In this document: positions 61,326-64,000 of the stretch, one piece after another
Numbering within the stretch: position 1 is the first letter of the stretch
How the letters are laid out: each line of letters begins with the position of its first letter
Assembly: GCA_021806235.1 (NCBI GenBank)
Contig: JAJZXU010000027.1
Coordinates: forward strand, 1 to 64,000
Length of the DNA stretch: 64,000 nt
DNA from: Thermoplasmata archaeon
GTDB lineage: Archaea; Thermoplasmatota; Thermoplasmata; Thermoplasmatales; Thermoplasmataceae
Direction of reading: 5' to 3'
Translations under genes and position numbers: made by a program
The notes under the pieces: generated by a model
What the model was told of the DNA's origin: nothing
The model's input: the letters and a program-made list of their open reading frames with translations, nothing else
Database searches by the model: none

Positions 61326-63185
61326 ATGATGGAAGCATTTAGCCGCCCCAGACGTAAACACGGACGTGTCGCAGTTGTGAGTGTGGCAGGCTTATTCGCT
61401 TTACTCGTGGCTATACTTCTAATACCCGTGTCTTTGGTAGGGGCAGTAATAACGAGTTGGATTATTTTTTGTATTGTTTTGAGTATTCTATGGAGAGCGC
61501 AGTTTGTGAGCCCGCAAAAAATACAGAATGAGATTTTAGCTATTGCAGATGTAAAACTAACGTGGCACGAGGACGAGAGCGGGAGGGGCTGGCAGAAGGA
61601 CAGAGAAACAATATATGAAGGGAAAATGGACATAAACGAATATCTCGAAAGAAAGGGACATAATCGCATTATAGCAGTTATGGGGGCTTCCCGTTCAGGT
61701 AAAAGTCAATTGGTCTATAAATTAATCCAATCCTTATCAGAAGAAAAGAAAATAATTTTTATGTTTAAGGCAACAGATGATTACACAAGGTTAGGCTATC
61801 CTACACTCTATATCCACAAAGCAGTTCCTAATGTTTTTATAAGTCCAGAGGCAGTGGCAAGGGCGTTTATAACGGCATTTCCAATCAGCGCGAGTATGCA
61901 GGGCATAACCGCTTCAACAGTCAGAGGTCAGGTAAAGCAGATAGCGGAAAAGAGCAAAAATTGGCAAGATTTCAAAAAGATATTGGAGGATATGCTAAAA
62001 TCCGAAAGTGAAAGCATTACCAAAGGAGCATTAAAGTTCATACAGAACAATTTGCCAATCATATATCGGGAAAATGTTTTGAATTATGAATTACCCAATA
62101 CTTGTGTAGTTGATTTTGAGGGTTCAGAGAACACCGAGGTAGATATGCAATTTTTCAAATTCTATGCAGAGTTCTTGCTTAATCAACTCTCTAAAGAGGT
62201 ATGGAACAAGAGGCAAAATACTTTATTCGTAATAGACGAGGCTCATTTATTGACAAAATCAGGGTTTTCTATAATACCAGAGATGTCCGCTCTCATTGGT
62301 GCAAAAGGTAGTATGATACTAGCTTCTCAAAGAATAGCGGATTTGCGAGGACAGGCATTAGATAACTGTAAAACACAATTCAGCTTCAAACAATCTGGCA
62401 AGGAGAATTTAGACGAGGTAAGTGCCATTAGTGATTTATTCCACCAAGTTGTAGCTCAAATGCTCTCTACTTACGAGTTTACGGACATCGGGCAGGATAG
62501 ACCCGACCAATATGTGATAATATATAGATTGCAGAACCCAAAACCGAAGTTATATTCCGTGAAGGAGATTACAATAAACAATAATGACAGCAAAGGCAAA
62601 GGGAGTTCCGAGGAAGAGAGGAAGGAGGATATAGACTATCAAAAAGTTATCTTTGAATTTCTATCACAGGCAGGAAATATACAGGATTTGGGAAAGCGTT
62701 TTGCCGAGAGATATGGTGGGGAGGGAGAGAATTATCGTTTAACTTTATATCGTAAGACATTGCCGATGCTTTTAAAATTAGAGAAAATAGACGTGAAGGA
62801 AGTTAATAACGTAAAATTTGTAAATGATAAACCTGACATCAAAGACACAAAAATCTATTTCCGAAACGGAGAAAATCCATCTGGGCTTCATACTTATCTT
62901 GTGAATCGAACGGCGGACGTGATTTATCATAAGGGAATTAATCCGAAAATACAACCATCGGGTATTAGCACGGCAGATATTGAAAGCGATAAATATGTTT
63001 TTGAGATTGAAACAGGGCTTAAAAACGATATCTCGGACATCAAGGACAGGATAGCCTATTATCAGAAACAGGGCAAGGAAACAATTATCATCGTCCCAAA
63101 CCAGAGTGAGAAAAAGAAGTATGTTGAGAAATACCCAGACGTAAAAGTGCTTACTTTGCCCGAATTACAGGAGGAAAAGCTATGA
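61326..63185 (+). CDS. HerA/VirB4/TraG-like ATPase with N-terminal TM segments and possible C-terminal nuclease-like domain
   Basis: GASRSGKSQLVYKLI (Walker A), NTLFVIDEAHLLTKSG (Walker B), SMILASQRIADL; N-terminal hydrophobic hairpin; C-terminal ADIESDKYVFEIETG. Confidence 0.8.
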   Translation: MMEAFSRPRRKHGRVAVVSVAGLFALLVAILLIPVSLVGAVITSWIIFCIVLSILWRAQFVSPQKIQNEILAIADVKLTWHEDESGRGWQKDRETIYEGKMDINEYLERKGHNRIIAVMGASRSGKSQLVYKLIQSLSEEKKIIFMFKATDDYTRLGYPTLYIHKAVPNVFISPEAVARAFITAFPISASMQGITASTVRGQVKQIAEKSKNWQDFKKILEDMLKSESESITKGALKFIQNNLPIIYRENVLNYELPNTCVVDFEGSENTEVDMQFFKFYAEFLLNQLSKEVWNKRQNTLFVIDEAHLLTKSGFSIIPEMSALIGAKGSMILASQRIADLRGQALDNCKTQFSFKQSGKENLDEVSAISDLFHQVVAQMLSTYEFTDIGQDRPDQYVIIYRLQNPKPKLYSVKEITINNNDSKGKGSSEEERKEDIDYQKVIFEFLSQAGNIQDLGKRFAERYGGEGENYRLTLYRKTLPMLLKLEKIDVKEVNNVKFVNDKPDIKDTKIYFRNGENPSGLHTYLVNRTADVIYHKGINPKIQPSGISTADIESDKYVFEIETGLKNDISDIKDRIAYYQKQGKETIIIVPNQSEKKKYVEKYPDVKVLTLPELQEEKL

Positions 63186-63886
63186 ATATCGTGGGGAAGC
63201 AGAATTTTAACTATAAACATAGGCTTATCATTCTATCCTTATTGTTCATATTTTTTAACTTTCCTATCTTTTTCCAACAAGTTCCGTGGAACACATTACC
63301 ACAATACACATTCGTTCCGAATTGGCTCTTTTACCCACTCATTTTTTCTTTTGCCATCGCTTTTATTGACATTATTATCTGGTTTGTAATTATGATTTTT
63401 TTGGAAGTTTTAGGTATTGTAGCGATGGTCTACGCTTTTTCTTTTACAGGGCTTTATTCTTTTTCGTGGGTATCTCTGGAAAACCCGATATTGCAAAGTT
63501 CTATGAGTATTAGTTTATTAATTATTGACGTGGTTTGGTATTTTGACTTATATCCACCAATCCACGCTTTGCTTACAAGAACATATTGGACTTCACCAGA
63601 GGATAGAGCGAGGAAAAAATACGAGAAAAAATTTAAATCAAAAGAAGAAGAGCCAGGCAACGAAACGGCAGAAAGAGAGCCTGTAATGATACACACTAAA
63701 GAGGAATTGGCACGATTACTGAATTTATGGCAACAGAAGTATGCTCAAGCAACAACAGAGGAGGGAAGGAAATTGGCTAATGAGAAAATTCGAGAATATC
63801 AGACTGAGTTAGAGAAGCTGAAAGCAAAGAGCGGGACGACCCCCGAAGAAAGAGCGAAGCTCACGCAAGGAGGTGATAATGAATGA
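63182..63886 (+). CDS. Multi-TM membrane protein with charged C-terminal tail
   Basis: Several TM helices, then MIHTKEELARLLNLWQQKYAQATTEEGRKLANEKIREYQTELEKL; overlaps ATPase gene. Confidence 0.6.
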   Translation: MNIVGKQNFNYKHRLIILSLLFIFFNFPIFFQQVPWNTLPQYTFVPNWLFYPLIFSFAIAFIDIIIWFVIMIFLEVLGIVAMVYAFSFTGLYSFSWVSLENPILQSSMSISLLIIDVVWYFDLYPPIHALLTRTYWTSPEDRARKKYEKKFKSKEEEPGNETAEREPVMIHTKEELARLLNLWQQKYAQATTEEGRKLANEKIREYQTELEKLKAKSGTTPEERAKLTQGGDNE

Positions 63887-64000
63887 GCATAAGAGATTGG
63901 TTCTTGAACCGTCAGATAAAGAAGATGCAGAAAGATAATAAGAAGAGGACAGACGCATTAGATGATTTTGTAAAGTGGACGGCAGGCTATAAGGAAGAAG
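63883..64000 (+). CDS. Partial ORF at window edge
   Basis: MSIRDWFLNRQIKKMQKDNKKRTDALDDFVKWTAGYKEE..., overlaps previous stop (AATGA). Confidence 0.5.
   Translation, partial: MSIRDWFLNRQIKKMQKDNKKRTDALDDFVKWTAGYKEE

Larger units (their letters stand above)
59303..64000 (+). mobile_element. tRNA-Val-integrated element (plasmid/virus/ICE-like), extends past window
   Basis: Integrase abutting tRNA, then regulator, small ORF, HerA/VirB4-like ATPase and membrane protein. Confidence 0.75.

Noticed and set aside
1-64000. CRISPR array
   Set aside because: No regularly spaced repeat/spacer series seen; local repeats are promoter or transposon features.

Overview
AT-rich archaeal chromosome segment. 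Gene content (thermosome, XPB-Bax1, LutA/LutB, M13 peptidase, HisZ-type his operon, archaeal LeuRS, mostly leaderless genes behind TATA boxes) suggests a Thermoplasmatales-like acidophile; this assignment is inference. Housekeeping content: Lhr-type helicase, thermosome, XPB+Bax1 helicase/nuclease pair, ABC transporter with a detached AAA-associated C-terminal domain gene, GadB-like decarboxylase, M13 peptidase, LutA/LutB, an eight-gene overlapping his operon (hisZ-G-D-B-H-A-F-IE) with hisC elsewhere, CobN plus a ChlI/ChlD-like chelatase, LeuRS and pyruvoyl arginine decarboxylase. Accessory content: an IS200/IS605 element cut by the left edge and a decayed copy at 57.6 kb; an IS607-type element with internally deleted tnpB at 6.2-7.4 kb; a vapBC locus split by insertions, including a MITE-like 190-bp unit with an 8-bp target duplication; a relBE-like locus with a nonsense codon in the antitoxin; two paralogous pairs of exported proteins behind AT-repeat leaders; a GC-rich RNA-like island at 58.1-59.1 kb; and, from tRNA-Val(GAC) at 59.23 kb to the right edge, an integrated element with tyrosine recombinase and a HerA/VirB4-like ATPase with a possible C-terminal nuclease domain. 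Most interesting: a candidate His-codon leader ORF (His-His-His) overlapping hisZ; paired palindromic operators around the TATA boxes of three P-loop ATPase genes; the tRNA-integrated element; an encapsulated-ferritin-like gene without an encapsulin; and a 69-bp exact repeat of the lutB 3' end bracketing a small exported-protein ORF. No homology search or RNA folding was run; all product calls are from reading the translations.
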